In this document: positions 14,373 to 19,451 of the stretch, piece after piece
How the letters are laid out: each line of letters begins with the position of its first letter
Position numbering within the stretch: position 1 is the first letter of the stretch
Source: a virus
Strand: one strand, 5' to 3'
IMG/VR virus record: IMGVR_UViG_3300017991_005227
Span: 1 to 20,798 of that record
Length of the DNA stretch: 20,798 nt
Notes under the pieces: generated by a model
What the model was told of the DNA's origin: nothing
Databases searched by the model: none
Seen by the model: only the letters and a program-made list of their open reading frames with translations
Position numbers and translations under genes: made by a program

Positions 14373-14834
14373 TTAGTCTTCGTTGTCGCATCCTAGGCTT
14401 AGCTGTGATTGTAGTAATCTTCGTTTTGTGTATGTGAATACGGTACTTACAGCTTGTTGATATGGCAGTCCTTTTTTTGCCATGGCTTCAACGAGCGCCG
14501 GGTCTGGATTTGCTATATCGGTAGCGTCGAGCCACTGTCCGCTTGTGTGAAATAGTGTTGAGTGCATTATACGTGTCTTTAAGTCCGAATAGTATTCTGG
14601 GTGCTGGTATAGAAGTATGTTGTGTTGTGCTAATATCTTTTTGCAGCAATTTATGTAATCTTCTAGGTCTGAGTAAGGCCCTCTGTTTCCAGATTGGCTT
14701 TTTTCTGGAGTTGGCATGCTTAATGTTGCAGCTATTAGGTCTGGTATTATTTTATCTATTTTGTCAGACATAAGTTTTTTTGAGTGTTTTATTTCTTTTA
14801 TGGGGTGTGTTGTTAGTAGTTCTTTATTTTCCAT
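14373..14834 (-). CDS. second, shorter Erf-like protein (153 aa)
   Basis: It resembles the core of the next gene: GPYSDLEDYINCCKKILAQHN parallels the SRYSDLAEIVKVSRPALAKNG stretch of the first Erf. TRIMHSTLFHTSGQWLDATD parallels the LLHSSGQWIES segment, and AVSTVFTYTKRRLLQSQLSLGCDNED parallels the ITYLKRYAYASLVGVVSSDED motif. The N-terminus is shorter, the acidic tract is reduced to DNED at the very end, and there is no C-terminal extension. Tandem Erf-like genes suggest duplication, perhaps giving mixed rings or a modulator. The start ATG (14834) overlaps the end of the zinc-ribbon gene by 11 nt; GGAAA lies about 8 nt upstream, so coupling to the previous gene is likely. Confidence 0.72.
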   Translation of the reverse strand: MENKELLTTHPIKEIKHSKKLMSDKIDKIIPDLIAATLSMPTPEKSQSGNRGPYSDLEDYINCCKKILAQHNILLYQHPEYYSDLKTRIMHSTLFHTSGQWLDATDIANPDPALVEAMAKKGLPYQQAVSTVFTYTKRRLLQSQLSLGCDNED

Positions 14835-15039
14835 AGTTTAGTTTTCCGTTGTGAACTATTAGTAGTTCTAGTTCGTGCATAGATACTTTATGTGCTGTTT
14901 TAGGCCCAGCTAAGTTCATGAATAAATCTCGGCATTTTTTGCAGCAAAACATTGTTTGCCTATCTCTTGGTTCAGTCTTTCTGCACTGTAGACACTTCAT
15001 AGTTTTACTACTGCTTCTAGAATTGTTGTTAATAGCCAT
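14824..15039 (-). CDS. small zinc-ribbon protein (71 aa)
   Basis: Two Cys pairs, KCLQCRK (Cys16/Cys19) and FCCKKCRD (Cys32-33/Cys36), form a likely zinc ribbon. An Arg/Asp loop (TEPRDRQTM) lies between them, and the C-terminal tail is HKVSMHELELLIVHNGKL. The N-terminus is Ser/Asn-rich and basic. Such small ribbons usually bind nucleic acid or a polymerase subunit. Placement next to the Erf genes suggests a recombination or transcription accessory role, which is inference. AAGGAT lies 5 nt before the ATG. The end overlaps the start of the short Erf-like gene by 11 nt. Confidence 0.72.
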   Translation of the reverse strand: MAINNNSRSSSKTMKCLQCRKTEPRDRQTMFCCKKCRDLFMNLAGPKTAHKVSMHELELLIVHNGKLNYGK

Positions 15040-15047
15040 GGTTATCC

Positions 15048-15287
15048 TTATTCATTATTAGGTTCCTGCAATTCTTTTAGTGCGTCAAATAATTGTACCT
15101 TATCTGGATGCTGCGCTCTAATAAGTGCGTCGACTGGTTCTAGTTCTTTTAGTATGTCTGACATCTTTAGGTGTGTTTTGTCTAGTTTTTCTCGTAGTTT
15201 TTTGGCTTCTTTGCCGAGGGTTGTGAATAAGTCTAGTTGTTCGTCTATGAGTTTTTGTAGTGTATCTGAAGCTTTTTTAATTGTCAT
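15048..15287 (-). CDS. coiled-coil protein of unknown function (79 aa)
   Basis: Almost the whole protein is predicted helix with heptad-like spacing (TLQKLIDEQLDLFTTLGKEAK, then KLREKLDKTHLKMSDILKEL), ending LFDALKELQEPNNE. No metal ligands or membrane segment are present. AAGGAA about 6 nt before the ATG is a good ribosome binding site, and the ATG overlaps the stop of the upstream gene (15284-15287). Its first 89 nt are duplicated, with a 12-nt deletion, as a 25-codon ORF at 15559-15636, so this gene was the source of a recent local duplication. The function is not recognised; it may interact with other early proteins through the coiled coil. Confidence 0.75.
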   Translation of the reverse strand: MTIKKASDTLQKLIDEQLDLFTTLGKEAKKLREKLDKTHLKMSDILKELEPVDALIRAQHPDKVQLFDALKELQEPNNE

Positions 15288-15544
15288 TGATCTTTCCTTG
15301 TTGATATGCCATATAATTCTGGGCGTACTTTTTTTTCTATCTGTTCTATGATTATTCTCATCATTATTGACAGCAAGTTAGATGCGTCGCTTGCAGGCTC
15401 GCAGACTTCCCAATATTCTTGTAGTTCGTCTAGTATGTTGTGAATCTCGTCATATGGCTTTTCGAGTTTGTTTACTAACTCTATTAGTCTTTCCTTTTTT
15501 GGTTTCTTTAAGTTACCGCTCTTGAATAGGTATTTTTCATTCAT
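15284..15544 (-). CDS. small helical protein of unknown function (86 aa)
   Basis: The N-terminus is basic (MNEKYLFKSGNLKKPKKERL), followed by long amphipathic helices (LIELVNKLEKPYDEIHNIL, LLSIMMRIIIEQIEKKVRP) and an acidic middle (WEVCEPASDAS). There is one Cys and no clear metal site. GAGGAGTAT about 12 nt before the ATG resembles the ribosome binding region of the first gene of the operon (GAGGAGTAT 5 nt before ATG at 15840), suggesting that both leaders derive from a common block. It overlaps the next gene by 4 nt (ATGA), implying coupled translation. The function is unknown. Confidence 0.7.
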   Translation of the reverse strand: MNEKYLFKSGNLKKPKKERLIELVNKLEKPYDEIHNILDELQEYWEVCEPASDASNLLSIMMRIIIEQIEKKVRPELYGISTRKDQ

Positions 15545-15558
15545 CTCTGGATACTCCT

Positions 15559-15636
15559 CTATTTGGCTTCTTTGCCGAGGGTTGTGAATAAGTCTAGGAG
15601 TTTTTGTAGTGTATCTGAAGCTTTTTTGATTGTCAT
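15559..15636 (-). pseudogene. truncated 25-codon duplicate of the coiled-coil gene
   Basis: Positions 15562-15638 repeat 15201-15289 almost exactly, with one mismatch and a 12-nt deletion between two TAGAC direct repeats. Leftward this gives a 25-residue ORF whose sequence (MTIKKASDTLQKLLDLFTTL, then GKEAK) equals the start of the coiled-coil protein minus four residues; a TAG then ends it. It keeps its own AAGGAT ribosome binding site, so it may still be translated as a short peptide. It looks like debris of a recent partial gene duplication. Confidence 0.7.
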
Positions 15637-15645
15637 TGTTAATCC

Positions 15646-15840
15646 TTATATTGATTCTTCTAGTTTTTCTGCGAGTGTATCGTATTCGCTTTCTTTGGTG
15701 TGTTGTTTTTCTCTTTCATATCCGGCTATTATTTCGTTTATGCAGTGATCGCATAGGTGATGTTTTAGCACGTGTTCTATGAAGTGCATTGTGTTTTCGT
15801 ATTGATCATCTAGTTCTTTTAGGGGTGTTTTGTTTGACAT
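15646..15840 (-). CDS. first gene of the leftward operon, small His/Cys protein (64 aa)
   Basis: A short, acidic helical protein with a central cluster HFIEHVLKHHLCDHCINEI (His19, His23, His27, His28, Cys30, His32, Cys33), which could bind a metal. The ends are charged (MSNKTPLKELDDQYENTMH at the start, EYDTLAEKLEESI at the end). It is the first gene after the strong leftward promoter, with an untranslated leader of about 35 nt. GAGGAG lies 6 nt before the ATG at 15840. First position in an early operon often holds a host-takeover or regulatory peptide, but nothing in the sequence proves that. The function is unknown. Confidence 0.72.
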   Translation of the reverse strand: MSNKTPLKELDDQYENTMHFIEHVLKHHLCDHCINEIIAGYEREKQHTKESEYDTLAEKLEESI

Positions 15841-15881
15841 AATATACTCCTCTATAGGGGTTAAACTGATTACTTAACTAT

Positions 15882-15910
15882 ATAATAACATTAAATAGAT
15901 AAACTGTCAA
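15882..15910 (-). promoter_or_regulatory. strong leftward early promoter
   Basis: Leftward: TTGACA (15910-15905), a 17-nt spacer, and TATTAT (15887-15882), close to the sigma70 consensus. The start of transcription would be near 15875, about 35 nt before the first ATG of the leftward operon (15840). Inverted arms TTACTT (15870-15875) and AAGTAA (15909-15914) flank the promoter and touch the start site and the -35 box, a possible operator pair. Confidence 0.85.
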
Positions 15911-15932
15911 GTAAGTTTATTAATAAAAGTGC

Positions 15933-15961
15933 TTGTCATTCTAAAATGAGTTTGGTATAAT
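15933..15961 (+). promoter_or_regulatory. strong rightward promoter, back to back with the leftward one
   Basis: TTGTCA (15933-15938), a 17-nt spacer and TATAAT (15956-15961) preceded by TGG, which makes an extended -10. Transcription would start near 15968. The -35 boxes of the two divergent promoters are 22 nt apart, a typical early-region switch. The first feature downstream is a structured RNA, not a gene. Confidence 0.85.
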
Positions 15962-15967
15962 GTTGGT

Positions 15968-16108
15968 AAGAGTAAAAGCTACTACAATGTGGCAATGTGT
16001 GAGTGTGATATGGCTGTATGGCACATTGCCCTTCCTTCTTAGCTCATTTGAAGAATTGTAGAATGTTTTTGGTTAGGGTAACCCTTTGATGTTAGGGTTA
16101 CCCTTTTT
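15968..16108 (+). ncRNA. candidate structured small RNA or regulatory leader (about 140 nt)
   Basis: Between a near-consensus promoter and an intrinsic terminator lie about 107 nt without a gene. They can fold into an outer stem CTACAAT (15982-15988) with ATTGTAG (16055-16061) and an inner perfect 9-bp stem GGCAATGTG (15991-15999) with CACATTGCC (16022-16030). A small TTCTT/AAGAA hairpin is possible at 16036-16055, sharing one base with the outer stem. The terminator hairpin ends the RNA. It could be a free phage sRNA, an attenuating leader for the 48-aa ORF, or a put-like antitermination site. The fold is from visible complementarity; no family was recognised. Confidence 0.6.
16075..16108 (+). 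terminator. intrinsic terminator after the structured RNA
   Basis: AGGGTAACCCT (16075-16085), an 8-nt loop, and the exact complement AGGGTTACCCT (16094-16104), with a T-run TTTTT (16104-16108). The 11-bp stem and T-tract make it a convincing rho-independent terminator. It lies 17 nt before the ATG of the small ORF at 16126, so read-through here would decide that gene's expression. Confidence 0.85.
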
Positions 16109-16125
16109 ATGTGTGAGGCATAAAT

Positions 16126-16272
16126 ATGAGAGAGAATCTGTATATAAATAAAAAATTGTTAGTCCTATTGTATGAACAACTGAATCTTTGGTTAGCAGAA
16201 CTAGTACTTTTGTTAGAAATGTGGTTTCAGAAAGAAAAGTTTTATACGGTAGGGCTATCATGTTCTGCCTGA
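16126..16272 (+). CDS. 48-aa leucine-rich small protein
   Basis: The ORF starts with ATG at 16126 and ends with TGA at 16270-16272. GAGG 7 nt upstream is a good ribosome binding site. The peptide begins MRENLYINKKLLVLLYEQLN and continues LWLAELVLLLEMWFQKEKF, a hydrophobic, Leu/Trp-rich helix with scattered charges that could be membrane-associated or amphipathic. It ends YTVGLSCSA. It lies just after a terminator and has no other gene within almost 500 nt downstream. It may be expressed only on read-through or antitermination. The function is unknown, and a chance ORF cannot be excluded. Confidence 0.45.
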   Translation: MRENLYINKKLLVLLYEQLNLWLAELVLLLEMWFQKEKFYTVGLSCSA

Positions 16273-16764
16273 GTAGCTCCCATAGCTGCTTTAAAGCATG
16301 TGCTGTATGGCTATTTGTAACGCTACTGTATTGGAGAAAAAAAAGCTTGACAGGGCAAAAGTGCTGTGTGACAATACATTACGTGGCATGCGCAGGCTTA
16401 TGCCAGTTCTTCCTTTTTGGTCAGAACTGTTTAACGCCTTACTTATGCCTTGCTTCGCTTAGCAATATCCACTTAGAATCCTTCTTAAATCCTTTATTTA
16501 AAAACTCTCAGTTACTTTGCACATCAACGTTTGAACGCGTATCTGGCTTGAGTTCAGAGTACATGAACTTCTCTCCGAGTGATTATCTCCAACATTCAAA
16601 AGCAACAAACAAAAAAAGATTTCTTCTCTCCTTAAGCACGGGTCTAAGGGTGAGAGATATTCTTTTCAAACCCACATTTAATGCCCCTCAGTTGGAATAA
16701 ACATTTATTCATATAGTAACCTCAGCAAGTCAAAAAAAGATAGTAATAAAGAGAAGGTACCAAT
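16273..16764. other. gene-free 490-nt interval with hairpins and a possible promoter
   Basis: No reading frame here looks like a real protein. TTGACA (16347-16352), 17 nt, and GACAAT (16370-16375) may be a rightward promoter. Just after its expected start are GGCAT/ATGCC (16385-16404) and CAGTTCT/AGAACTG (16404-16429), two adjoining hairpins. A 12-bp palindrome TGCTTTAAAGCA lies at 16287-16298. Near 16466-16500, ATCC recurs three times at 11-nt spacing (ATCCACTTAGA, ATCCTTCTTAA, ATCCTTTATTT), reminiscent of short iterons. The strand composition changes from T/G-rich to A/C-rich across this interval. It could be a long leader or an origin region; neither is proven. Confidence 0.4.
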
Positions 16765-17856
16765 ATGAGCAACTCTTTTCCAAGTGTCATAGAACATAAA
16801 CTCAAATTCCTGAAGCTAACTAGAAACGGCAAAGTCAAACTAACCCCATTTTCAGAGAAAATCTTATATCACGCTTATAACAAAATGCTACGAACCTACG
16901 ACAAAACCCCCGAATACCCTTTCAACCACTTCTATGCATTCGCACTTTTAGAAGCAAAACGAATACAGTTCGAACCTGACTGGAACATGCTAACCCAATT
17001 TGCCAACTACAACGACAAAGCCGCAGCGACAGCTGACGGCGAAACACTAGATATGAAAAAATGCCACATGGTTATCGATAACCTAAACTCCTACACCAAA
17101 AACAAAAACAAATACAAAAAAGTATACCACTCCTCCAAAAGAACACTAGGACCAACATTCAACGAAGGCGTAACATACTGGAAACACGGACGAACATACC
17201 AATACCCAGACCAAGCGCTAGACGAAGACTCAGCCCCAACACAACCAATAAGCAACTACAAAAAACCATTATCTCAAGACGATCCGTACAGATACACCAC
17301 AAACACTCATGACGAACTAAAAAAAGCCATACGATCAAACAAAATGAGCAAACAAGGACTCACCCTTTTAAGGAACACCTTCTCAAAAGATCCAAAACTA
17401 TTGCAAATCATAGATGCATACCTAGACACTAAGAAGGATGCAGGGCTTTGCCCTGCAAACCAAGAAATAATTCCTGAAAAGGGAGGGGATGAGGATTTAT
17501 CTTCATTCGTACCCCATGTCCTAGACATGCCACAATTGAAATACAAAGGACCAACTGATATAATAAAGCATAGCCAGTGCTACAAAAGGGAGATCGATAT
17601 TGAAATACTTAAAAGACCCAAATACCGTATTTCGCTACGTAACCTACGGCGAACCAATACCACTCTGCAAGGTTGTAGAGACCCCGGAACCACAAGAGTG
17701 GAACGACTACAAACAACGACGATTCCACTTTGCACAAACAATAAAGAACCAACACGAAAAATACTTCATAAACTGCTGCTTCGAGGAAGGGGCTATAAAC
17801 CCCCGACAATTAATACCCGGACCAATACAACTCGAGGTAACATTTCATATGCCTAA
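16765..17856 (+). CDS. unknown early protein, A/C-rich gene (363 codons, doubtful 3' end)
   Basis: A hydrophilic protein rich in Lys, Asn, Tyr and Thr. It begins MSNSFPSVIEHKLKFLKLTR, with an aromatic stretch YPFNHFYAFALLEAKRI, a Lys/Asn-rich middle, and a helical part, DELKKAIRSNKMSKQGLTLL. GAGAAGG about 8 nt upstream is a good ribosome binding site. Codons favour C and A at the third position, unlike the late genes. From about 17430 the composition becomes G-richer, with a GCAGGGC/GCCCTGC hairpin (17440-17456). From 17600 the frame runs through the RusA-like gene in another phase and reads like noise (Thr/Arg/Asn-rich). The natural end was therefore probably earlier and a stop has been lost by mutation or frameshift. 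Position suggests a replication or early role; no motif supports a specific one. Confidence 0.65.
   Translation: MSNSFPSVIEHKLKFLKLTRNGKVKLTPFSEKILYHAYNKMLRTYDKTPEYPFNHFYAFALLEAKRIQFEPDWNMLTQFANYNDKAAATADGETLDMKKCHMVIDNLNSYTKNKNKYKKVYHSSKRTLGPTFNEGVTYWKHGRTYQYPDQALDEDSAPTQPISNYKKPLSQDDPYRYTTNTHDELKKAIRSNKMSKQGLTLLRNTFSKDPKLLQIIDAYLDTKKDAGLCPANQEIIPEKGGDEDLSSFVPHVLDMPQLKYKGPTDIIKHSQCYKREIDIEILKRPKYRISLRNLRRTNTTLQGCRDPGTTRVERLQTTTIPLCTNNKEPTRKILHKLLLRGRGYKPPTINTRTNTTRGNISYA
17536..17564 (+). promoter_or_regulatory. internal promoter for the RusA-like / terminase unit
   Basis: TTGAAA (17536-17541), a 17-nt spacer and TATAAT (17559-17564), preceded by TGA, forming an extended -10. Transcription would start near 17571, about 30 nt before the TTG start of the RusA-like gene, with AAAGGGAG in the leader. 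It lies inside the 3' part of the preceding ORF, supporting the view that this ORF's real end is nearby. Confidence 0.7.
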
Positions 17857-18043
17857 ACCAAAAACACGCAAGCCAAAAGAACCACACGCAGAAACACCAC
17901 CAGCTTACGTACTATACAACTTCGTAGACCACACCCTCCAAGGCATAGTGTACAAAAAAGATATCGCCATATCCATTGCAAAAATGAAAAAACTATACGA
18001 CACCAAACCACGAACCGAAATTACCATTACGAGGCTTAAATGA
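17600..18043 (+). CDS. RusA-like Holliday junction resolvase, catalytic acids degenerate (147 aa)
   Basis: The end of the protein follows the RusA pattern: PGPIQLEVTFHMPKPKTRKP is the conserved strand and basic loop, VDHTLQGIVYKKDIAISIAK matches the 'xxDxLxGxxxxDDxxI' helix and loop, and KKLYDTKPRTEITI matches the final Lys and strand. RusA resolvases are dimers that cut four-way junctions using three aspartates (Asp70, Asp72 and Asp91 in E. coli). Here the PDxDN motif is replaced by PPAYVL and the following Asp-Asp by KKD, so at most one acid remains. It may be inactive, a junction-binding protein, or use other residues. The start is TTG with AAAGGGAG 7 nt upstream; no nearer ATG fits. The stop overlaps the next ATG by 4 nt. 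Confidence 0.68.
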   Translation: MKYLKDPNTVFRYVTYGEPIPLCKVVETPEPQEWNDYKQRRFHFAQTIKNQHEKYFINCCFEEGAINPRQLIPGPIQLEVTFHMPKPKTRKPKEPHAETPPAYVLYNFVDHTLQGIVYKKDIAISIAKMKKLYDTKPRTEITITRLK

Positions 18044-18582
18044 AAAAGAAAACAACAAAAAAGCCTAGCAGAAAGAAAAAATTACCGTCAATTCTCGGGA
18101 CAGAAGCTGCTTACCAGTACTTACAGGAAAACCCTGCAACCGAAAACCAAATAAACCACATATGCGAACAACTCATAGAATACGCATGCAGCCAAGACGG
18201 ACTGTATATAGGAAGCTTCCTGAGAAAAATGCGCATACCCAAACAAACGTTCCATAACTGGCAAAAAAAATGGCCCCAATTGCGAGAAGCTGTCAGAGAA
18301 GCCGAATACTACCTAGGATACGGCCGCATGGAAGGCGCTATAACAAAACGACTCGACAAAGGAGCAGTGCTGCATTCACAACACCGCTTTGGAGAAGAAT
18401 GGAAGCAGGATGACGCATATCATGACCAACGTAAACAAGCCGAAGAAGATAAAACCGCAAACATCAAAGTAATTGTGCAAAAACCAGAAGAAGTGATAGA
18501 TAGAACCAAATACAAACCACTTAAAGGAAGGGAATGCGAGCACTCAGAAAAAAGTGCTGCTGCTGCAGAGAAACAGAAATAA
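18040..18582 (+). CDS. terminase small subunit-like DNA-packaging protein (180 aa)
   Basis: A basic N-terminus (MKKKTTKKPSRKKK) leads to a helical region and then a helix-turn-helix-like segment, GSFLRKMRIPKQTFHNWQKK (residues 58-77). This continues into LREAVREAEYYLGYGRMEGA and RLDKGAVLHSQHRFGEEW. The order 'HTH, W, alternating Glu/Ala helix, GAV-H-RF-EEW' is typical of small terminase subunits that recognise the packaging site. The C-terminus is acidic and Ala/Lys-rich. It overlaps the RusA-like stop by 4 nt (ATGA) and the next gene by 49 nt. The large subunit follows after four short genes. A DNA-binding regulator of another kind is a less likely alternative. Confidence 0.72.
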   Translation: MKKKTTKKPSRKKKLPSILGTEAAYQYLQENPATENQINHICEQLIEYACSQDGLYIGSFLRKMRIPKQTFHNWQKKWPQLREAVREAEYYLGYGRMEGAITKRLDKGAVLHSQHRFGEEWKQDDAYHDQRKQAEEDKTANIKVIVQKPEEVIDRTKYKPLKGRECEHSEKSAAAAEKQK

Positions 18583-18770
18583 GGGTCCTGCTTGAAGGGA
18601 CTTTATGCGAATTTTGCCCAAAAGAAATAGCCGAAATAGTTCATGATCAATTAGAATCCGAACAACAAAAACCCAGAAGCGAACAAAAAGGCTGCATAAC
18701 ATTTATTATGAAGCCAGAAAATTTAAACGGAAAGAAAACACATAGAGAGGAAAACGATGAATCCAAGTAA
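18534..18770 (+). CDS. small Cys-rich protein, probable zinc ribbon (78 aa)
   Basis: The start overlaps the end of the terminase-small-like gene by 49 nt in another frame. AAGGAAGG just before the ATG supports it. A run KKCCCCRETE (Cys8-Cys11) and LCEFC (Cys25, Cys28) could form a zinc ribbon. The rest is charged (IAEIVHDQLESEQQKP, then KPENLNGKKTHREENDESK). Third codon positions still favour A and C at first. It overlaps the next gene by 14 nt, so a coupled operon is likely. The function is unknown; the Cys run lies partly in the overlap and could be forced by the other frame. Confidence 0.55.
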   Translation: MRALRKKCCCCRETEIRVLLEGTLCEFCPKEIAEIVHDQLESEQQKPRSEQKGCITFIMKPENLNGKKTHREENDESK

Positions 18771-19044
18771 CGTAGTACTTTTAGCTGTCGCCTTATTAAT
18801 AATCGCAGATTTGATAATCACATACGTATCATATATACAGTACTCTAAAGATATCGCTAAGCTGGATAAGAAGATTAAGAATCTCGTATACGATCTAGCC
18901 GAACTACAATGCGCCACACGTACCAATTATGAGCAAATAGAGAAGCTAACCGATCGGTTAACCCTTTTAAGGAGAGATTGCAACGCTATGAAGAGAGAGC
19001 TAGAAAAGCCAAAACCTAAGCAAAGGAAGGATGCGAAATCATGA
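18757..19044 (+). CDS. one-TM coiled-coil protein, spanin-like (95 aa)
   Basis: Residues about 6-27 are a hydrophobic helix (VVLLAVALLIIADLIITYVS), followed by heptad-rich segments (DIAKLDKKIKNLVYDLAEL, EQIEKLTDRLTLLRRD) and a basic tail ending KPKQRKDAKS. An N-terminal anchor with a periplasmic coiled coil is the layout of inner-membrane spanins (Rz type), which with an outer-membrane lipoprotein fuse membranes at lysis. No lipobox gene (Rz1 type) was found nested in it, so the spanin call is tentative. AGAGAGG lies about 6 nt before the ATG. The end overlaps the next gene by 4 nt. Confidence 0.55.
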   Translation: MNPSNVVLLAVALLIIADLIITYVSYIQYSKDIAKLDKKIKNLVYDLAELQCATRTNYEQIEKLTDRLTLLRRDCNAMKRELEKPKPKQRKDAKS

Positions 19045-19232
19045 AACGTTCTAAAAAATTTTCGGGCGATTATGGGGTGAGTAATATCGTTTCGAAACCA
19101 TACAAAGTAGAAAAAGGCAAAACGTTCGATATTACGCGCATTAATGCAGTGCCGGGGTCGGACGTTGTTAAAATGACTGATTGGTACGCATGGTTAAAAG
19201 AGATCCGCAAAGAAGAGGAAGGGGGACAATGA
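19041..19232 (+). CDS. small protein of unknown function (63 aa)
   Basis: A basic start (MKRSKKFSGDYGVSNIVSKP) precedes a central KPYKVEKGKTFDITRI and an end with aromatic and charged residues (DVVKMTDWYAWLKEIRKEEE). There is no membrane helix, no metal ligands and no known motif. Its ATG lies in an ATGA overlap with the coiled-coil gene, and its own stop shares 4 nt with the next ATG (19229-19232), so the three genes are translated in tandem. AAGGAAGG about 9 nt upstream gives a ribosome binding site. Given the neighbours it may belong to a lysis or packaging accessory set, but this is only position. Confidence 0.65.
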   Translation: MKRSKKFSGDYGVSNIVSKPYKVEKGKTFDITRINAVPGSDVVKMTDWYAWLKEIRKEEEGGQ

Positions 19233-19417
19233 AAGGCTTGGAAGGGCTTCTAAGCTTAGAAACAACTAAAGATACAATTGCAATTGTATCTTTTTGGATT
19301 AAGTGCCGCATATATGGAGAAATTATCCTCAATGCAATTGTACTTATAGTAATACTGTATTTAGGTATACGCTACAGACGTCACATAGGAGATTTTTTAA
19401 GAAAAATATTTGATTAA
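19229..19417 (+). CDS. small one-TM protein, possible holin (62 aa)
   Basis: The best start is the ATG at 19229, overlapping the previous stop by 4 nt, with GGAAGGGGG about 4 nt upstream. Residues about 36-54 form one transmembrane helix (ILNAIVLIVILYLGIRY), followed by a basic tail, RRHIGDFLRKIF. An earlier amphipathic stretch, DTIAIVSFWIKCRIYGEIIL, could be a second, weaker membrane segment. Small membrane proteins near a spanin-like gene are often holins or antiholins. No endolysin gene is present in the window to confirm a lysis cassette. A perfect 26-bp palindrome (19268-19293) lies inside the coding sequence. Confidence 0.55.
   Translation: MKGLEGLLSLETTKDTIAIVSFWIKCRIYGEIILNAIVLIVILYLGIRYRRHIGDFLRKIFD
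19268..19293. repeat. perfect 26-bp palindrome inside a coding sequence
   Basis: The half-site AAAGATACAATTG (19268-19280) is followed directly by its complement (19281-19293), then TT and GG. As RNA it would fold into a hairpin followed by a short T-run (TCTTTTT), resembling a weak terminator; as DNA it could be a dimeric protein site. It lies between the small genes and the large terminase. Confidence 0.75.
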
Positions 19418-19451
19418 CAAAAACTGAAGGGGAGCGGTAACGGGAGAGTGC

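Noticed and set aside
16505-16575. An 18-codon leftward ORF with GGAGAG before its ATG (MYSELKPDTRSNVDVQSN)
   Set aside because: Too short to judge, no promoter identified on that strand, and no neighbours to support a leader peptide.
16188-16700. A 170-codon rightward ORF starting at TTG
   Set aside because: No ribosome binding site; Cys/Ser/Leu-rich composition without domains; overlaps the better supported 48-aa ORF and several hairpins. It reads like chance open frame.
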